NCBI GenBank assembly: GCA_026724425.1
Contig: JAIUCV010000090.1
Location: 2,604,001-2,668,000 of the forward strand
Length of the DNA stretch: 64,000 nucleotides
From: Erythrophleum ivorense
Taxonomy: Eukaryota > Streptophyta > Magnoliopsida > Fabales > Fabaceae
Direction: 5' to 3'
Position 1 is the stretch's first letter. Every line of letters begins with the position of its first letter. The position numbers and the translations under genes are program-made. Below are positions 15,401-31,100 of the stretch, in pieces. The notes beneath the pieces are model-generated. The model ran no database searches. It saw only the letters and a list, made by a program, of their open reading frames with translations, and was not told the origin of the DNA.

Positions 15401-18400
15401 ATACACTACAAGTATGTTTCTACATTGTGTGGAGGCATAGAGCTACGAGTGGGACTCCTTACTGCTTATGTTTCTCTCAGGATGGTAGCTTTGATGTTCC
15501 TCTCAAGGAATGAGAATCATGTCACACATGTTGCTCCTCATAGTCCCGTGGAGAACCTAATGCATGTGTGGCTAAGTATGGGTCCGTCTTGATCATTACA
15601 TACACTACAAGTATGTTTCTACATTGTGTGGGGGCATAGAGCTACGATTGGGACTCCTTACTGCTTATGTTTCTCTCAGGATGGTAGCTTTGATGTTCCT
15701 CTCAAGGAATGAGAATCATGTCACACATGTTGCTCCTCATTGTCCGGTGGAGAACCTAATGCATGTTTGGCTAAGTATGGGTCCGTCTTGATCATTACAT
15801 ACACTACAAGTATGTTTCTACATTGTGTGGAGGCATAGAGCTACGAGTGGGACTCCTTACTACTTATGTTTCTCTCAGGATGGTAGCTTTGATGTTCCTC
15901 TCAAGGAATGAGAATCATGTCACACATGTTGCTCCTCATAGTCCCGTGGAGAACTTAATGCATGTTTGGCTAAGTATGGGTCCGTCTTGATCATTACATA
16001 CACTACAAGTATGTTTCTACATTGTGTGGAGGCATAGAGCTACGATTGGGACTCCTTACTACTTATGTTTCTCTCAGGATGGTAGCTTTGATGTTCCTCT
16101 CAAGGAATGATAATCATGTCACACATGTTGCTCCTCATAGTCCCGTGGAGAACCTAATGCATGTTTGGCTAAGTATGGGTCCGTCTTGATCATTACATAC
16201 ACTACAAGTATGTTTCTACATTGTGTGGAGGCATAGAGCTACGAGTGGGACTCCTTACTACTTATGTTTCTCTCAGGATGGTAGCTTTGATGTTCCTCTC
16301 AAGGAATGAGAATCATGTCACACATGTTGCTCCTCATAGTCGCGTGGAAAACTTAATGCATGTTTGGCTAAGTATGGGTCCGTCTTGATCATTACATACA
16401 CTACAAGTATGTTTCTACATTGTGTGGAGGCATAGAGCTACGAGTGGGACTCCTTACTACTTATGTTTCTCTCAGGATGGTAGCTTTGATGTTCCTCTCA
16501 AGGAATGAGAATCATGTCACACATGTTGCTCCTCATAGTCCCGTGGAGAACTTAATGCATGTTTGGCTAAGTATGGGTCCGTCTTGATCATTACATACAC
16601 TACAAGTATGTTTCTACATTGTGTGGAGGCATAGAGCTACGAGTGGGACTCCTTACTACTTATGTTTCTCTCAGGATGGTAGCTTTGATGTTCCTCTCAA
16701 GGAATGATAATCATGTCACACATGTTGCTCCTCATAGTCCCGTGGAGAACTTAATGCATGTTTGGCTAAGTATGGGTCCGTCTTGATCATTACATACACT
16801 ACAAGTATGTTTCTACATTGTGTGGAGGCATAGAGCTACGATTGGGACTCCTTACTACTTATGTTTCTCTCAGGATGGTAGCTTTGATGTTCCTCTCAGG
16901 GAATGAGAATCATGTCACACATGTTGCTCCTCATTGTCCCGTGGAGAACCCTAATGCATGTTTGGCTAAGTATGGGTCCGTCTTGATCATTACATACACT
17001 AAAGTATGTTTCTACATTGTGTGGAGGCATAAAGCTACGATTGGGACTCCTTACTACTTATGTTTCTCTCAGGATGGTAGCTTTGATGTTCCTCTCTAGG
17101 AATGAGAATCATGTCACACATGATGCTCCTATAGTCCCGTAGAGAACCTAATGCATCTTTGGCTAAGTATGGGTCCGTCTTGATCATTACATACACTACA
17201 AGTATGTTTCTACATTGTGTGGAGGCATAAAGCTACGATTGGGACTCCTTACTACTTATGTTTCTCTCAGGATGGTAGCTTTGATGTTCCTCTCAAGGAA
17301 TGATAATCATGTCACACATGTTGCTCCTCATAGTCCCGTGGAGAACTTAATGCATGTTTGGCTAAGTATGGGTCCGTCTTGATCATTACATACACTACAA
17401 GTATGTTTCTACATTGTGTGGAGGCATAGAGCTACGATTGGGACTCCTTACTACTTATGTTTCTCTCAGGATGGTAGCTTTGATGTTCCTCTCAGGGAAT
17501 GAGAATCATGTCACACATGTTGCTCCTCATTGTCCCGTGGAGAACCCTAATGCATGTTTGGCTAAGTATGGGTCCGTCTTGATCATTACATACACTAAAG
17601 TATGTTTCTACATTGTGTGGAGGCATAAAGCTACGATTGGGACTCCTTACTACTTATGTTTCTCTCAGGATGGTAGCTTTGATGTTCCTCTCTAGGAATG
17701 AGAATCATGTCACACATGATGCTCCTATAGTCCCGTAGAGAACCTAATGCATCTTTGGCTAAGTATGGGTCCGTCTTGATCATTACATACACTACAAGTA
17801 TGTTTCTACATTGTGTGGAGGCATAAAGCTACGATTGTGACTCCTTACTGCTTATGTTTCTCTCAGGATGGTAGCTTTGATGTTCCTCTCAAGGAATGAG
17901 AATCATGTCACACATGTTGCTCCTCATAGTCCCGTGGAGAACCTAATGCATGTTTAGCTAAGTATGGGTCCGTCTTGATCATTACATACACTACAAGTAT
18001 GTTTCTACATTGTGTGGAGGCATAGAGCTACGATTGGGACTCCTTACTACTTATGTTTCTCTCAGGATGGTAGCTTTGATGTTCCTCTCAAGGAATGAGA
18101 ATCATGTCACACATGTTGCTCCTCATAGTCCCGTGGAGAACCTAATGCATGTTTGGCTAAGTATGGGTCCGTCTTGATCATTACATACACTACAAGTATG
18201 TTTCTACATTGTGTGGAGGCATAGAGCTACGATTGTGACTCCTTACTGCTTATGTTTCTCTCAGGATGGTAGCTTTGATGTTCCTCTCAAGGAATGAGAA
18301 TCATGTCACACATGTTGCTCCTCATAGTCGCGTGGAAAACTTAATGCATGTTTGGCTAAGTATGGGTCCGTCTTGATCATTACATACACTACAAGTATGT

Positions 18401-21400
18401 TTCTACATTGTGTGGAGGCATAGAGCTACGATTGGGACTCCTTACTACTTATGTTTCTCTCAGGATGGTAGCTTTGATGTTCCTCTCAGGGAATGAGAAT
18501 CATGTCACACATGTTGCTCCTCATTGTCCCGTGGAGAACCCTAATGCATGTTTGGCTAAGTATGGGTCCGTCTTGATCATTACATACACTAAAGTATGTT
18601 TCTACATTGTGTGGAAGCATAAAGCTACGATTGGGACTCCTTACTACTTATGTTTCTCTCAGGATGGTAGCTTTGATGTTCCTCTCTAGGAATGAGAATC
18701 ATGTCACACATGTTGCTCCTCATAGTCCCGTGGAGAACCTAATGCATGTTTGGCTAAGTGCTAAGTATGGGTCCGTCTTGATCATTACATACACTACAAG
18801 TATGTTTCTACATTGTGTGGAGGCATAGAGCTACGATTGGGACTCCTTACTGCTTATGTTTCTCTTAGGATGGTAGCTTTGATGTTCCTCTCAAGGAATG
18901 AGAATCATGTCACACATGTTGCTCCTCATTGTCCCGTGGAAAACCTAATGCATGTTTGGCTAAGTGCTAAGTATGGGTCCGTCTTGATCATTACATACAC
19001 TACAAGTATGTTTCTACATTGTGTGGAGGCATAGAGCTACGATTGGGACTCCTTACTGCTTATGTTTCTCTTAGGATGGTAGCTTTGATGTTCCTCTCAA
19101 GGAATGAGAATCATGTCACACATGTTGCTCCTCATAGTCCCGTGGAGAACTAATGCATGTTTGGCTAAGTATGGGTCCGTTTTGATCATTACATACACTA
19201 CAAGTATGTTTCTACATTGTGTGGAGGCATAGAGCTACGAGTGGGACTCCTTACTGCTTATGTTTCTCTCAGGATGGTAGCTTTGATGTTCCTCTCAAGG
19301 AATGAGAATCATGTCACACATGTTGCTCCTCATAGTCCCGTGGAGAACCTAATGCATGTGTGGCTAAGTATGGGTCCGTCTTGATCATTACATACACTAC
19401 AAGTATGTTTCTACATTGTGTGGGGGCATAGAGCTACGATTGGGACTCCTTACTGCTTATGTTTCTCTCAGGATGGTAGCTTTGATGTTCCTCTCAAGGA
19501 ATGAGAATCATGTCACACATGTTGCTCCTCATAGTCCCGTGGAGAACCTAATGCATGTTTGGCTAAGTATGAGTCTGTCTTGATCATTACATACACTACA
19601 AGTATGTTTCTACATTGTGTGGAGGCATAGAGCTACGATTGGGACTCCTTACTACTTATGTTTCTCTTAGGATGGTAGCTTTGATGTTCCTCTCAAGGAA
19701 TGAGAATCATGTCACACATGTTGCTCCTCATAGTCCCGTGGACAACCTAATGCATGTTTGGCTAAGTATGGGTCCGTTTTGATCATTACATACACTACAA
19801 GTATGTTTCTACATTGTGTGGAGGCGTAGAGCTACGATTGGGACTCCTTACTACTTATGTTTCTCTCAGGATGGTAGCTTTGATGTTCCTCTCAAGGAAT
19901 GAGAATCATGTCACACATGTTGCTCCTCATTGTCCCGTGGAAAACCTAATGCATGTTTGGCTAAGTGCTAAGTATGGGTCCGTCTTGATCATTACATACA
20001 CTACAAGTATGTTTCTACATTGTGTGGAGGCATAGAGCTACGATTGGGACTCCTTACTGCTTATGTTTCTCTTAGGATGGTAGCTTTGATGTTCCTCTCA
20101 AGGAATGAGAATCATGTCACACATGTTGCTCCTCATAGTCCCGTGGAGAACTAATGCATGTTTGGCTAAGTATGGGTCCGTTTTGATCATTACATACACT
20201 ACAAGTATGTTTCTACATTGTGTGGAGGCATAGAGCTACGAGTGGGACTCCTTACTGCTTATGTTTCTCTCAGGATGGTAGCTTTGATGTTCCTCTCAAG
20301 GAATGAGAATCATGTCACACATGTTGCTCCTCATAGTCCCGTGGAGAACCTAATGCATGTGTGGCTAAGTATGGGTCCGTCTTGATCATTACATACACTA
20401 CAAGTATGTTTCTACATTGTGTGGGGGCATAGAGCTACGATTGGGACTCCTTACTGCTTATGTTTCTCTCAGGATGGTAGCTTTGATGTTCCTCTCAAGG
20501 AATGAGAATCATGTCACACATGTTGCTCCTCATTGTCCGGTGGAGAACCTAATGCATGTTTGGCTAAGTATGGGTCCGTCTTGATCATTACATACACTAC
20601 AAGTATGTTTCTACATTGTGTGGAGGCATAGAGCTACGAGTGGGACTCCTTACTACTTATGTTTCTCTCAGGATGGTAGCTTTGATGTTCCTCTCAAGGA
20701 ATGAGAATCATGTCACACATGTTGCTCCTCATAGTCCCGTGGAGAACTTAATGCATGTTTGGCTAAGTATGGGTCCGTCTTGATCATTACATACACTACA
20801 AGTATGTTTCTACATTGTGTGGAGGCATAGAGCTACGATTGGGACTCCTTACTACTTATGTTTCTCTCAGGATGGTAGCTTTGATGTTCCTCTCAAGGAA
20901 TGATAATCATGTCACACATGTTGCTCCTCATAGTCCCGTGGAGAACCTAATGCATGTTTGGCTAAGTATGGGTCCGTCTTGATCATTACATACACTACAA
21001 GTATGTTTCTACATTGTGTGGAGGCATAGAGCTACGAGTGGGACTCCTTACTACTTATGTTTCTCTCAGGATGGTAGCTTTGATGTTCCTCTCAAGGAAT
21101 GAGAATCATGTCACACATGTTGCTCCTCATAGTCGCGTGGAAAACTTAATGCATGTTTGGCTAAGTATGGGTCCGTCTTGATCATTACATACACTACAAG
21201 TATGTTTCTACATTGTGTGGAGGCATAGAGCTACGAGTGGGACTCCTTACTACTTATGTTTCTCTCAGGATGGTAGCTTTGATGTTCCTCTCAAGGAATG
21301 AGAATCATGTCACACATGTTGCTCCTCATAGTCCCGTGGAGAACTTAATGCATGTTTGGCTAAGTATGGGTCCGTCTTGATCATTACATACACTACAAGT

Positions 21401-22030
21401 ATGTTTCTACATTGTGTGGAGGCATAGAGCTACGAGTGGGACTCCTTACTACTTATGTTTCTCTCAGGATGGTAGCTTTGATGTTCCTCTCAAGGAATGA
21501 TAATCATGTCACACATGTTGCTCCTCATAGTCCCGTGGAGAACTTAATGCATGTTTGGCTAAGTATGGGTCCGTCTTGATCATTACATACACTACAAGTA
21601 TGTTTCTACATTGTGTGGAGGCATAGAGCTACGATTGGGACTCCTTACTACTTATGTTTCTCTCAGGATGGTAGCTTTGATGTTCCTCTCAGGGAATGAG
21701 AATCATGTCACACATGTTGCTCCTCATTGTCCCGTGGAGAACCCTAATGCATGTTTGGCTAAGTATGGGTCCGTCTTGATCATTACATACACTAAAGTAT
21801 GTTTCTACATTGTGTGGAGGCATAAAGCTACGATTGGGACTCCTTACTACTTATGTTTCTCTCAGGATGGTAGCTTTGATGTTCCTCTCTAGGAATGAGA
21901 ATCATGTCACACATGATGCTCCTATAGTCCCGTAGAGAACCTAATGCATCTTTGGCTAAGTATGGGTCCGTCTTGATCATTACATACACTACAAGTATGT
22001 TTCTACATTGTGTGGAGGCATAAAGCTACG
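12450..22030 (+). repeat. 4,793-bp tandem segmental duplication inside the satellite
   Basis: Diagnostic monomers at 12,621, 13,615, 13,814, 14,020, 15,021 and 16,818 recur at 17,414, 18,408, 18,607, 18,813, 19,814 and 21,611, each 4,793 bp later. The rare unit 'acgattgtgactccttactg' at about 13,437 also recurs at about 18,230. The first block itself overlaps an older match at an offset of 4,197 bp (for example 10,824 to 15,021 and 12,621 to 16,818), so duplications are nested. The edges near 12.45, 17.24 and 22.03 kb were placed by eye from where the variants stop matching. Confidence 0.8.
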
Positions 22031-23399
22031 ATTGTGACTCCTTACTGCTTATGTTTCTCTCAGGATGGTAGCTTTGATGTTCCTCTCAAGGAATGAGAAT
22101 CATGTCACACATGTTGCTCCTCATAGTCCCGTGGAGAACCTAATGCATGTTTAGCTAAGTATGGGTCCGTCTTGATCATTACATACACTACAAGTATGTT
22201 TCTACATTGTGTGGAGGCATAGAGCTACGATTGGGACTCCTTACTACTTATGTTTCTCTCAGGATGGTAGCTTTGATGTTCCTCTCAAGGAATGAGAATC
22301 ATGTCACACATGTTGCTCCTCATAGTCCCGTGGAGAACCTAATGCATGTTTGGCTAAGTATGGGTCCGTCTTGATCATTACATACACTACAAGTATGTTT
22401 CTACATTGTGTGGAGGCATAGAGCTACGATTGTGACTCCTTACTGCTTATGTTTCTCTCAGGATGGTAGCTTTGATGTTCCTCTCAAGGAATGAGAATCA
22501 TGTCACACATGTTGCTCCTCATAGTCGCGTGGAAAACTTAATGCATGTTTGGCTAAGTATGGGTCCGTCTTGATCATTACATACACTACAAGTATGTTTC
22601 TACATTGTGTGGAGGCATAGAGCTACGATTGGGACTCCTTACTACTTATGTTTCTCTCAGGATGGTAGCTTTGATGTTCCTCTCAGGGAATGAGAATCAT
22701 GTCACACATGTTGCTCCTCATTGTCCCGTGGAGAACCCTAATGCATGTTTGGCTAAGTATGGGTCCGTCTTGATCATTACATACACTAAAGTATGTTTCT
22801 ACATTGTGTGGAAGCATAAAGCTACGATTGGGACTCCTTACTACTTATGTTTCTCTCAGGATGGTAGCTTTGATGTTCCTCTCTAGGAATGAGAATCATG
22901 TCACACATGTTGCTCCTCATAGTCCCGTGGAGAACCTAATGCATGTTTGGCTAAGTATGGGTCCGTCTTGATCATTACATACACTACAAGTATGTTTCTA
23001 CATTGTGTGGAGGCATAGAGCTACGATTGGGACTCCTTACTACTTATGTTTCTTTATGATGGTAGTTTTGATGTTCCTCTCAAGGAATGAGAATCATGTC
23101 ACACATGTTGCTCCTCATAGTCCCGTGGAGGACCAAATGCATGTTTGGCTAAGTATGGGTCCGTCTTGATCATTACATACACTACAAGTATGTTTCTACA
23201 TTGTGTGGAGGCATAGAGCTACGATTGGGACTCCTTACTACTTATGTTTCTCTTAGGATGGTAGCTTTGATGTTCCTCTCAAGGAATGAGAATCATGTCA
23301 CACATGTTGCTCCTCATAGTCCCGTGGACAACCTAATGCATGTTTGGCTAAGTATGGGTCCGTTTTGATCATTACATACACTACAAGTATGTTTCTACA

Positions 23400-26300
23400 T
23401 TGTGTGGAGGCATAGAGCTACGATTGGGACTCCTTACTACTTATGTTTCTCTCAGGATGGTAGCTTTGATGTTCCTCTCAAGGAATGAGAATCATGTCAC
23501 ACATGTTGCTCCTCATTGTCCCGTGGAAAACCTAATGCATGTTTGGCTAAGTGCTAAGTATGGGTCCGTCTTGATCATTACATACACTACAAGTATGTTT
23601 CTACATTGTGTGGAGGCATAGAGCTACGATTGGGACTCCTTACTGCTTATGTTTCTCTTAGGATGGTAGCTTTGATGTTCCTCTCAAGGAATGAGAATCA
23701 TGTCACACATGTTGCTCCTCATAGTCCCGTGGAGAACTAATGCATGTTTGGCTAAGTATGGGTCCGTTTTGATCATTACATACACTACAAGTATGTTTCT
23801 ACATTGTGTGGAGGCATAGAGCTACGAGTGGGACTCCTTACTGCTTATGTTTCTCTCAGGATGGTAGCTTTGATGTTCCTCTCAAGGAATGAGAATCATG
23901 TCACACATGTTGCTCCTCATAGTCCCGTGGAGAACCTAATGCATGTGTGGCTAAGTATGGGTCCGTCTTGATCATTACATACACTACAAGTATGTTTCTA
24001 CATTGTGTGGGGGCATAGAGCTACGATTGGGACTCCTTACTGCTTATGTTTCTCTCAGGATGGTAGCTTCGATGTTCCTCTCAAGGAATGAGAATCATGT
24101 CACACATGTTGCTCCTCATAGTCCCGTGGAGAACCTAATGCATGTTTGGCTAAGTATGAGTCTGTCTTGATCATTACATACACTACAAGTATGTTTCTAC
24201 ATTGTGTGGAGGCATAGAGCTACGATTGGGACTCCTTACTACTTATGTTTCTCTTAGGATGGTAGCTTTGATGTTCCTCTCAAGGAATGAGAATCATGTC
24301 ACACATGTTGCTCCTCATAGTCCCGTGGACAACCTAATGCATGTTTGGCTAAGTATGGGTCCGTTTTGATCATTACATACACTACAAGTATGTTTCTACA
24401 TTGTGTGGAGGCGTAGAGCTACGATTGGGACTCCTTACTACTTATGTTTCTCTCAGGATGGTAGCTTTGATGTTCCTCTCAAGGAATGAGAATCATGTCA
24501 CACATGTTGCTCCTCATTGTCCCGTGGAAAACCTAATGCATGTTTGGCTAAGTGCTAAGTATGGGTCCGTCTTGATCATTACATACACTACAAGTATGTT
24601 TCTACATTGTGTGGAGGCATAGAGCTACGATTGGGACTCCTTACTGCTTATGTTTCTCTTAGGATGGTAGCTTTGATGTTCCTCTCAAGGAATGAGAATC
24701 ATGTCACACATGTTGCTCCTCATAGTCCCGTGGAGAACTAATGCATGTTTGGCTAAGTATGGGTCCGTTTTGATCATTACATACACTACAAGTATGTTTC
24801 TACATTGTGTGGAGGCATAGAGCTACGAGTGGGACTCCTTACTGCTTATGTTTCTCTCAGGATGGTAGCTTTGATGTTCCTCTCAAGGAATGAGAATCAT
24901 GTCACACATGTTGCTCCTCATAGTCCCGTGGAGAACCTAATGCATGTGTGGCTAAGTATGGGTCCGTCTTGATCATTACATACACTACAAGTATGTTTCT
25001 ACATTGTGTGGGGGCATAGAGCTACGATTGGGACTCCTTACTGCTTATGTTTCTCTCAGGATGGTAGCTTTGATGTTCCTCTCAAGGAATGAGAATCATG
25101 TCACACATGTTGCTCCTCATTGTCCGGTGGAGAACCTAATGCATGTTTGGCTAAGTATGGGTCCGTCTTGATCATTACATACACTACAAGTATGTTTCTA
25201 CATTGTGTGGAGGCATAGAGCTACGAGTGGGACTCCTTACTACTTATGTTTCTCTCAGGATGGTAGCTTTGCTGTTCCTCTCAAGGAATGAGAATCATGT
25301 CACACATGTTGCTCCTCATAGTCCCGTGGAGAACTTAATGCATGTTTGGCTAAGTATGGGTCCGTCTTGATCATTACATACACTACAAGTATGTTTCTAC
25401 ATTGTGTGGAGGCATAGAGCTACGATTGGGACTCCTTACTACTTATGTTTCTCTCAGGATGGTAGCTTTGATGTTCCTCTCAAGGAATGATAATCATGTC
25501 ACACATGTTGCTCCTCATAGTCCCGTGGAGAACCTAATGCATGTTTGGCTAAGTATGGGTCCGTCTTGATCATTACATACACTACAAGTATGTTTCTACA
25601 TTGTGTGGAGGCATAGAGCTACGAGTAGGACTCCTTACTACTTATGTTTCTCTCAGGATGGTAGCTTTGATGTTCCTCTCAAGGAATGAGAATCATGTCA
25701 CACATGTTGCTCCTCATAGTCCCGTGGAGAACTTAATGCATGTTTGGCTAAGTATGGGTCCGTCTTGATCATTACATACACTACAAGTATGTTTCTACAT
25801 TGTGTGGAGGCATAGAGCTACGATTGGGACTCCTTACTACTTATGTTTCTCTCAGGATGGTAGCTTTGATGTTCCTCTCAAGGAATGAGAATCATGTCAC
25901 ACATGTTGCTCCTCATTGTCCCGTGGAAAACCTAATGCATGTTTGGCTAAGTGCTAAGTATGGGTCCGTCTTGATCATTACATACACTACAAGTATGTTT
26001 CTACATTGTGTGGAGGCATAGAGCTACGATTGGGACTCCTTACTGCTTATGTTTCTCTTAGGATGGTAGCTTTGATGTTCCTCTCAAGGAATGAGAATCA
26101 TGTCACACATGTTGCTCCTCATAGTCCCGTGGAGAACTAATGCATGTTTGGCTAAGTATGGGTCCGTTTTGATCATTACATACACTACAAGTATGTTTCT
26201 ACATTGTGTGGAGGCATAGAGCTACGAGTGGGACTCCTTACTGCTTATGTTTCTCTCAGGATGGTAGCTTTGATGTTCCTCTCAAGGAATGAGAATCATG

Positions 26301-28199
26301 TCACACATGTTGCTCCTCATAGTCCCGTGGAGAACCTAATGCATGTGTGGCTAAGTATGGGTCCGTCTTGATCATTACATACACTACAAGTATGTTTCTA
26401 CATTGTGTGGGGGCATATAGCTACGATTGGGACTCCTTACTGCTTATGTTTCTCTCAGGATGGTAGCTTTGATGTTCCTCTCAAGGAATGAGAATCATGT
26501 CACACATGTTGCTCCTCATAGTCCCGTGGAGAACCTAATGCATGTTTGGCTAAGTATGAGTCTGTCTTGATCATTACATACACTACAAGTATGTTTCTAC
26601 ATTGTGTGGAGGCATAGAGCTACGATTGGGACTCCTTACTACTTATGTTTCTCTTAGGATGGTAGCTTTGATGTTCCTCTCAAGGAATGAGAATCATGTC
26701 ACACATGTTGCTCCTCATAGTCCCGTGGACAACCTAATGCATGTTTGGCTAAGTATGGGTCCGTTTTGATCATTACATACACTACAAGTATGTTTCTACA
26801 TTGTGTGGAGGCGTAGAGCTACGATTGGGACTCCTTACTACTTATGTTTCTCTCAGGATGGTAGCTTTGATGTTCCTCTCAAGGAATGAGAATCATGTCA
26901 CACATGTTGCTCCTCATTGTCCCGTGGAAAACCTAATGCATGTTTGGCTAAGTGCTAAGTATGGGTCCGTCTTGATCATTACATACACTACAAGTATGTT
27001 TCTACATTGTGTGGAGGCATAGAGCTACGATTGGGACTCCTTACTGCTTATGTTTCTCTTAGGATGGTAGCTTTGATGTTCCTCTCAAGGAATGAGAATC
27101 ATGTCACACATGTTGCTCCTCATAGTCCCGTGGAGAACTAATGCATGTTTGGCTAAGTATGGGTCCGTTTTGATCATTACATACACTACAAGTATGTTTC
27201 TACATTGTGTGGAGGCATAGAGCTACGAGTGGGACTCCTTACTGCTTATGTTTCTCTCAGGATGGTAGCTTTGATGTTCCTCTCAAGGAATGAGAATCAT
27301 GTCACACATGTTGCTCCTCATAGTCCCGTGGAGAACCTAATGCATGTGTGGCTAAGTATGGGTCCGTCTTGATCATTACATACACTACAAGTATGTTTCT
27401 ACATTGTGTGGGGGCATAGAGCTACGATTGGGACTCCTTACTGCTTATGTTTCTCTCAGGATGGTAGCTTTGATGTTCCTCTCAAGGAATGAGAATCATG
27501 TCACACATGTTGCTCCTCATTGTCCGGTGGAGAACCTAATGCATGTTTGGCTAAGTATGGGTCCGTCTTGATCATTACATACACTACAAGTATGTTTCTA
27601 CATTGTGTGGAGGCATAGAGCTACGAGTGGGACTCCTTACTACTTATGTTTTTCTCAGGATGGTAGCTTTGATGTTCCTCTCAAGGAATGAGAATCATGT
27701 CACACATGTTGCTCCTCATAGTCCCGTGGAGAACTTAATGCATGTTTGGCTAAGTATGGGTCCGTCTTGATCATTACATACACTACAAGTATGTTTCTAC
27801 ATTGTGTGGAGGCATAGAGCTACGATTGGGACTCCTTACTACTTATGTTTCTCTCAGGATGGTAGCTTTGATGTTCCTCTCAAGGAATGATAATCATGTC
27901 ACACATGTTGCTCCTCATAGTCCCGTGGAGAACCTAATGCATGTTTGGCTAAGTATGGGTCCGTCTTGATCATTACATACACTACAAGTATGTTTCTACA
28001 TTGTGTGGAGGCATAGAGCTACGAGTGGGACTCCTTACTACTTATGTTTCTCTCAGGATGGTAGCTTTGATGTTCCTCTCAAGGAATGAGAATCATGTCA
28101 CACATGTTGCTCCTCATAGTCGCGTGGAAAACTTAATGCATGTTTGGCTAAGTATGGGTCCGTCTTGATCATTACATACACTACAAGTATGTTTCTACA
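23400..28199 (+). repeat. Two further ~2.4-kb higher-order satellite repeats
   Basis: Diagnostic units at 23,400 and 24,401 recur at 25,800 and 26,801, exactly 2,400 bp later. The order of variants is the same as in the 5.8-12 kb block: the 'gaggcgtag' unit, the 198-bp unit, the 'tgtgtggctaag' unit, the 'gtgggggcat' unit, and so on. Small differences between the copies include 'gtagcttcgatg' near 24,066 and 'gggggcatatagc' near 26,411. This shows the same higher-order unit homogenised over more than 20 kb of the array. Confidence 0.75.
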
Positions 28200-31100
28200 T
28201 TGTGTGGAGGCATAGAGCTACGATTGGGACTCCTTACTACTTATGTTTCTCTCAGGATGGTAGCTTTGATGTTCCTCTCAGGGAATGAGAATCATGTCAC
28301 ACATGTTGCTCCTCATTGTCCCGTGGAGAACCCTAATGCATGTTTGGCTAAGTATGGGTCCGTCTTGATCATTACATACACTAAAGTATGTTTCTACATT
28401 GTGTGGAGGCATAAAGCTACGATTGGGACTCCTTACTACTTATGTTTCTCTCAGGATGGTAGCTTTGATGTTCCTCTCTAGGAATGAGAATCATGTCACA
28501 CATGATGCTCCTATAGTCCCGTAGAGAACCTAATGCATCTTTGGCTAAGTATGGGTCCGTCTTGATCATTACATACACTACAAGTATGTTTCTACATTGT
28601 GTGGAGGCATAGAGCTACGATTGTGACTCCTTACTGCTTATGTTTCTCTCAGGATGGTAGCTTTGATGTTCCTCTCAAGGAATGAGAATCATGTCACACA
28701 TGTTGCTCCTCATAGTCCCGTGGAGAACTAATGCATGTTTGGCTAAGTATGGGTCCGTTTTGATCATTACATACACTACAAGTATGTTTCTACATTGTGT
28801 GGAGGCATAGAGCTACGAGTGGGACTCCTTACTGCTTATGTTTCTCTCAGGATGGTAGCTTTGATGTTCCTCTCAAGGAATGAGAATCATGTCACACATG
28901 TTGCTCCTCATAGTCCCGTGGAGAACCTAATGCATGTTTGGCTAAGTATGAGTCTGTCTTGATCATTACATACACTACAAGTATGTTTCTACATTGTGTG
29001 GAGGCATAGAGCTACGATTGGGACTCCTTACTACTTATGTTTCTCTTAGGATGGTAGCTTTGATGTTCCTCTCAAGGAATGAGAATCATGTCACACATGT
29101 TGCTCCTCATAGTCCCGTGGACAACCTAATGCATGTTTGGCTAAGTATGGGTCCGTTTTGATCATTACATACACTACAAGTATGTTTCTACATTGTGTGG
29201 AGGCGTAGAGCTACGATTGGGACTCCTTACTACTTATGTTTCTCTCAGGATGGTAGCTTTGATGTTCCTCTCAAGGAATGAGAATCATGTCACACATGTT
29301 GCTCCTCATTGTCCCGTGGAAAACCTAATGCATGTTTGGCTAAGTGCTAAGTATGGGTCCGTCTTGATCATTACATACACTACAAGTATGTTTCTACATT
29401 GTGTGGAGGCATAGAGCTACGATTGGGACTCCTTACTGCTTATGTTTCTCTTAGGATGGTAGCTTTGATGTTCCTCTCAAGGAATGAGAATCATGTCACA
29501 CATGTTGCTCCTCATAGTCCCGTGGAGAACTAATGCATGTTTGGCTAAGTATGGGTCCGTTTTGATCATTACATACACTACAAGTATGTTTCTACATTGT
29601 GTGGAGGCATAGAGCTACGAGTGGGACTCCTTACTGCTTATGTTTCTCTCAGGATGGTAGCTTTGATGTTCCTCTCAAGGAATGAGAATCATGTCACACA
29701 TGTTGCTCCTCATAGTCCCGTGGAGAACCTAATGCATGTGTGGCTAAGTATGGGTCCGTCTTGATCATTACATACACTACAAGTATGTTTCTACATTGTG
29801 TGGGGGCATAGAGCTACGATTGGGACTCCTTACTGCTTATGTTTCTCTCAGGATGGTAGCTTTGATGTTCCTCTCAAGGAATGAGAATCATGTCACACAT
29901 GTTGCTCCTCATTGTCCGGTGGAGAACCTAATGCATGTTTGGCTAAGTATGGGTCCGTCTTGATCATTACATACACTACAAGTATGTTTCTACATTGTGT
30001 GGAGGCATAGAGCTACGAGTGGGACTCCTTACTACTTATGTTTCTCTCAGGATGGTAGCTTTGATGTTCCTCTCAAGGAATGAGAATCATGTCACACATG
30101 TTGCTCCTCATAGTCCCGTGGAGAACTTAATGCATGTTTGGCTAAGTATGGGTCCGTCTTGATCATTACATACACTACAAGTATGTTTCTACATTGTGTG
30201 GAGGCATAGAGCTACGATTGGGACTCCTTACTACTTATGTTTCTCTCAGGATGGTAGCTTTGATGTTCCTCTCAAGGAATGATAATCATGTCACACATGT
30301 TGCTCCTCATAGTCCCGTGGAGAACCTAATGCATGTTTGGCTAAGTATGGGTCCGTCTTGATCATTACATACACTACAAGTATGTTTCTACATTGTGTGG
30401 AGGCATAGAGCTACGAGTGGGACTCCTTACTACTTATGTTTCTCTCAGGATGGTAGCTTTGATGTTCCTCTCAAGGAATGAGAATCATGTCACACATGTT
30501 GCTCCTCATAGTCGCGTGGAAAACTTAATGCATGTTTGGCTAAGTATGGGTCCGTCTTGATCATTACATACACTACAAGTATGTTTCTACATTGTGTGGA
30601 GGCATAGAGCTACGATTGGGACTCCTTACTACTTATGTTTCTCTCAGGATGGTAGCTTTGATGTTCCTCTCAGGGAATGAGAATCATGTCACACATGTTG
30701 CTCCTCATTGTCCCGTGGAGAACCCTAATGCATGTTTGGCTAAGTATGGGTCCGTCTTGATCATTACATACACTAAAGTATGTTTCTACATTGTGTGGAG
30801 GCATAAAGCTACGATTGGGACTCCTTACTACTTATGTTTCTCTCAGGATGGTAGCTTTGATGTTCCTCTCTAGGAATGAGAATCATGTCACACATGATGC
30901 TCCTATAGTCCCGTAGAGAACCTAATGCATCTTTGGCTAAGTATGGGTCCGTCTTGATCATTACATACACTACAAGTATGTTTCTACATTGTGTGGAGGC
31001 ATAGAGCTACGATTGTGACTCCTTACTGCTTATGTTTCTCTCAGGATGGTAGCTTTGATGTTCCTCTCAAGGAATGAGAATCATGTCACACATGTTGCTC

